Shown: one piece after another, positions 59,601-64,000 of the stretch | Numbering within the stretch: position 1 is the stretch's first letter | How the letters are laid out: each line of letters begins with the position of its first letter | Origin: Lineus longissimus | Taxonomy: Eukaryota > Nemertea > Pilidiophora > Heteronemertea > Lineidae | Assembly (NCBI RefSeq): GCF_910592395.1 | Contig: NC_088308.1 | Coordinates: 27,915,501 to 27,979,500 of the forward strand | Reading direction: 5' to 3' | DNA: 64,000 nt | Notes under the pieces: model-generated | The model's input: only the letters and a program-made list of their open reading frames with translations | What the model was told of the DNA's origin: nothing | The model's database searches: none | Program-made: the position numbers and the translations under genes

Positions 59601-62600
59601 CGATAACCGCAGGATTCGACTCCAGTAGATTCTGATTTTCAGAGTGTTTGTCTGTAAATTTCACTTCTGGCCGTACACGATGCACATCAATGATGATGTC
59701 CTTCAGGTGTGATGTGCCGTCTTCTGGATGATCTGTCATCTCTTCTGCTTCCTCTGTGAAAGATGGAGAAGGCCAAGTCAATACATGGCACAGGGACACA
59801 CAATATAACAAGCAATAAAACTCTATGCTGCAGGCAGTCACTGCCAAAAGAATGACCCCTGTGCTACTCCACTGATCAGGGTCTGTCTGAATCTGAATGC
59901 ACAAAGACAACAAATGTCATCCCAATAGGTCTAATCAACACCATTCTGTCATCTTTAGTGCTACACTTAAACTGGGCCTGGAAGGACAATTAGGCAATCC
60001 GAGAAGGATCCGGCGAGTCCACCACAACCCTAAGAAACAGTTGGGTTTCCAAAGTTCTTGTGCAGTGTGTCATGTTCTCTGCACTTACCTAACTTCATGA
60101 AGACTTCCTCCAGGGAGGTCATTGAGACACCGTAGCTCTGTATTCCTAATGTCGTGGAGAAATCTACCTGATCATTCCCAACAGACGACTCGAACTTGGA
60201 AAATAAACCTGAAAGTTGTAACTTTCATTAAATCACTCCACTGTTGTTTATCTTAAATGGAAATGTTTTCGGACACAGAAAGACGTTAAGAACTCAAGAT
60301 AGGAAGATGTTTTGTTTTTACAGATGATTAGTCTGCTAGCGATTAGATATCCCATCTTTGACAGAGGACAGTGGCTTTAATTGATCACCATCAGTGTTTG
60401 TAAATAAATCCCACATTGGAGGTTTTAGTTCTTTAGGCTATTACTGATAGCTGACACCGAGAGAAGCAATGTACTCTTAATACCTGCGAAGCTTCCAACA
60501 TCATGAAATGGCAGCGTAAACATCAATTCTTGTCCAAATCGCCTGACAAACTTGGCTCTCTCAACATGAGACGAGACTTCTTCAGTGATTCGGCTGACGT
60601 TGGCATCATTGTCTATCACCATGCTGGAACAGGAGCAGGAAAGATCAGTGAATGCTGTGAGCCCTTTGTTGTACTACGGCCTACGCCTATAACGCATGGA
60701 TAACTAGACGGTATGCTTCCCAGCTGTCTTATGTGACAAAAAAGAATACCAACATGGTCCTAATTTCTTAAATGTGCATAACATCAATAAAGCTGCATCT
60801 TTGGACATCCATCAACTCTGACATCCCACAAGCACTCCAACTCAAACTACCAGAACTTTATAATGACTCATAAGCCTTCTACACTGACTGTGATTGTCTC
60901 CACTTACGTGAGATGATAACCAATTCCAAATCGGTTCTTGAGAAAGAGAGATGAGCCACAACATTTCAGCTTGCCTTTACTGATGAATGCTTTCCTGTCT
61001 GAAAACACCAGAACACAATAAATTGAAATACATTGAGATATACAAAGAAGACATGAAAGATATTATGATGAGACTCGAATACTACAGAATCTAAACAATG
61101 CCTGTGGATTAGTAACCAGTTTTGAACTATACAGTGATAACTGCTCAATCCTCGATGCACCATCATCTAACAGTGCATGTTGATGTACATCATTTAACTA
61201 CAACAGCCCAGTAGAGGCTGAATATAAATCACCATCAAGCATCAACTTTTCCCCCTCTCCACACGCACATCCTTTAATGTTTGCCTTCCAAAACATCAAA
61301 AGCGGACAAGAATAACAAAATAAGAATTGAAAAGCATACATTTACAACAAAAGTTTGAGCTAAAACATAAAGTTATAAACAGCTATTGATAACAGAAATC
61401 TCTAACAGAAAAGTCGAATAGGCATGCAATAAACAAATAACAAAATCTAAACGCAGGAAGATTCCAAACCTGCGAGAAGGTCAGCTTCGTCCATGAAGTG
61501 TGTCGTCATGACGATGACACGATCCTTCTTGAATGATTTGAGGAGAGACCACAGGTGGCGCCGGGAGGAAGGATCTAAGCCAGCGGATGGTTCATCCAAG
61601 AATACCACCTGTGTGTCAGAGAAAACAATGGCGTTGCTAGCTGAAAGTTACATTTTCAATCAGCTCTGTCCATAAGCCAAGCTTGAGCTCATTCAAACTG
61701 CCTCCATCAAGAACTGTGGGCAGCTACTCGGGAGAAATTTGTGATGAATAATTTGCCAAGCTGGAAAAACAAACCTCTCATGCATTGTAACTGATAACGT
61801 CTTTCCGTCTCACCAATATCTTCTCTTAAATCCACTAAATGACATCTGTGGTACCTACCTTAGGGTCTCCAATCAAAGCAATCGCAACAGACAGCTTGCG
61901 TTTCTGTCCACCACTCAGGTCTTTGGCAAACGCGTCTGCTTTATCGCCAAGCCCAACATCATCCAGAGCATTTAGAACCTGAATTGAGAAATGATTCCAG
62001 TCAACAACAACATTCAAAGCTAAGACAAAGAAAGGTTGAGTGAGCACTCTGCAAAAGATCTTATCAACTGTCAATGCACACCTATTTTAAGGGTTCCGCA
62101 GACACTAGCCATCATTACGACATGGCATAATTATAAAGCAGGTCACTCGATTTCAGTTGTAATTCAATTATTGCTTGGGCACCCACCTTTTCTTTGATAT
62201 CCTTGGCAAGTACCCCCTTGATGCTGGCATACACCTCCAAATGCTCCACACAGCTGAGTGAATCAAACAGACAGTTCTCCTGCGGACACATCCCAATCAT
62301 GCTCCTCATTAATGCGACCTCGTTTGGGTCGGATACATCCTAAAATGAACATGCAGTGATAACTGAGGGGTGTTACACTGTGCCACAATCACTGGTAACA
62401 ATGCAGATTACTAGCCAAAAGACTACTTAGCAGAGGAGGAGGTGACTGTTGGATGCTGTCTTCGAAGCTTGCCCCAGAATACATGATTGTATGTAACAGT
62501 TACAAGGAACCTCATTTACATCTCAACTAGACGCCATGGCAATTGGACCAAATGAATTACCCAAGGTCACAGGGCGGTAGCACGCAATTATCACCAAAAT

Positions 62601-64000
62601 GAGTGATTCTGTCTTGAGCACGATAGGTACTCACATATCCATAGACCGTGGCTGACCCGGAGGAAGGATGCATGACGCCTGTTAACATGTTGACCAGAGT
62701 TGTCTTACCAGCTCCGTTATGACCCAGGAGACATGTGATCTGTCCCTCGTAGATGTCAAGGCTAAGATCTAAAAGAGAAACATAGTGACATGACATGACC
62801 TTGACTGGTGGCTTTACCATGGCTGCAACCTCAATATCGTCTGTCTTTGCTGTCAAGTATTGAGATAAAAGACATAGACAATGCACTTACATCAAAATGA
62901 CAGTTTTCTGCTGAGAAATGGTGGTATGTTAGATGATGAGGGGAGGGAGGGGGGGCGAAACAGGGGAGCTACTTACTGTCGACCGCTATCGTTTTCTTGA
63001 ACTTCTTTGAGGCACTAAAAATTCTGAAATAGGAAAATGCTTTCTTACATGAAGTTGGGAAAATAAAGCACTATACTCCCTTATACTGTGGACCACAGAG
63101 TACATGACAAGTGCTCTACCATTAGCAAAACGCCTGAACATTTATTCTCCATCTGGTCCAACCAGGTCACATCAATTCACCGATTTGGCAAATTCATCTT
63201 GCAGCAGCTTGGAATACAACACCTTGCATTGCAAGGTCCATTATCACTGTTCATTTCACATCAATCACCCATAAATTACCTGACCATCTCCTTCCCCTTC
63301 AACTCTGGTGAGACATCCTCAACATCACTCCTTGGGTTGTGGACAACTGCTGCCGTGCTTGAGCCATGAGCATTCGTCACCAGATGATCACTCTCCATGT
63401 TGTCATGAGGCTTCTTACGAGGCATCCAGTAGTTCTTGGAGAAACAGAAGAAGGCAGATTGGCGAGGTCCAAACTCTCCTGTAAACACAAACAGCCATCA
63501 TGCTATCAGCAGTGTATGACCGGTCATACGCTGCCAATGCTATGGTCTCCAAAAGATTTTCAAGGTTTCTAAATAAGGGACTGTGTCAGTATCGAATAGA
63601 CTGTTACTTACCAGGCACGATTCTCTCAAGATACCAGGCGATGAGAGCATACAGGAAGCAATCGATGATAAGCATGACCAGGGACCCATAGACAGGGAAC
63701 TCCCCGACTGTGATTGTGTTGTAGTGCAAGCCTCCATGGGTTACCTCAAGAAGCTGTGCCTGAAACAAGCAAATGGTTATTTCAAAAATAACAAAATAGT
63801 TGGTTACACTGCAGCTACAAAGATGTGCCTTAAACTGTGAGAAATATACCAACGAGGTTTGTACTGATCATCACAGTTACCTGCCATATGATATAAAGAG
63901 AGGCAAACTATGAACATTTGACCAAGTCTTACCTTGTCCACTGCTAAGCCTAGGGCTATTGGTGAGAGAAGACACAAGACCCACTGCCAAGCAATCGATA
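53682..64000 (-). CDS. ABCA5-like: ABCA5-like full ABC transporter, 5' end beyond the window (about 1,348 residues present)
   Basis: Twenty-five minus-strand exons, in order: 64000(partial)-63933, 63759-63612, 63478-63280, 63023-62977, 62768-62635, 62339-62187, 61978-61859, 61608-61470, 60998-60908, 60623-60484, 60208-60089, 59753-59137, 58968-58699, 58485-58354, 57974-57822, 57475-57344, 57063-56947, 56675-56466, 56157-55936, 55641-55469, 55240-55165, 54982-54888, 54612-54493, 54277-54039 and 53815-53682. The first visible residues end membrane domain 1. NBD1 has Walker [10 protein letters not shown]-loop CPQENCLF, signature LSGGQKRK, Walker [14 protein letters not shown] and [10 protein letters not shown] long extracellular loop and further helices form membrane domain 2. 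NBD2 has [37 protein letters not shown] and TTHYMDEAD. The end, [15 protein letters not shown], closely matches human ABCA5 ([15 protein letters not shown]), as do EFGxRxS and [12 protein letters not shown]5 (1,642 aa) is a lipid/sterol transporter of lysosomal and late endosomal membranes. About 300 N-terminal residues lie outside the window. Both ATP sites look competent. Confidence 0.93.

Overview
This is a 64 kb stretch of animal nuclear DNA. Genes are split by short GT-AG introns, intergenic DNA is AT-leaning, polyadenylation signals follow the genes, and tandem repeats and short mobile-element relics are common. The protein set (RGR/retinochrome-type opsins, synaptotagmin-15, SIRT7, METTL23, POLR3D, an ABCA5-type transporter, an astacin) is bilaterian. 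The repeat flavour (ACATGTA-rich spacers; an element beginning with a 'gaggcccaagggcct' palindrome and ending in an AGCTCAGCT/AGCTGAGCT hairpin) suggests a marine invertebrate, most likely a lophotrochozoan. That last step is inference.

Layout, left to right. (1) 235-4383, minus: secreted astacin metalloprotease with a sushi domain; its 3' end was not resolved. (2) 6390-7565, plus: single-exon gene of unknown function. (3) 9090-11177 and 11925-15012, plus: two tandem six-exon opsins with the same intron phases. (4) 15775-17226, minus: METTL23, head to head with (5) 17508-24024, plus: SIRT7, whose last exon adds about 1,000 residues between the sirtuin core and the conserved C-terminal tail. 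(6) 27385-35441, minus: synaptotagmin-15-like gene with two candidate first exons. (7) 35.4-47.0 kb: gene-poor and repeat-rich, with tandem repeats, a MITE-like element, tRNA-like sequence and several perfect CRE palindromes. (8) 47001-49844, plus: POLR3D (RPC4), seven exons. (9) 50.2-53.7 kb: spacer with a hairpin-ended mobile element. (10) 53682 to the right edge, minus: ABCA5-like full transporter, 25 exons, missing its N-terminus.

Exons were read by eye from splice sites and reading phase. For SIRT7, METTL23, POLR3D, synaptotagmin and both opsins, the exon lengths sum to an exact multiple of three, which supports the models. Boundaries may be off by a base or two. The genes are unrelated in function and do not form an operon. 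The shared METTL23-SIRT7 promoter region is the clearest regulatory link. Human METTL23, SIRT7 and ABCA5 all lie on 17q24-q25, so part of this neighbourhood may reflect ancient linkage.
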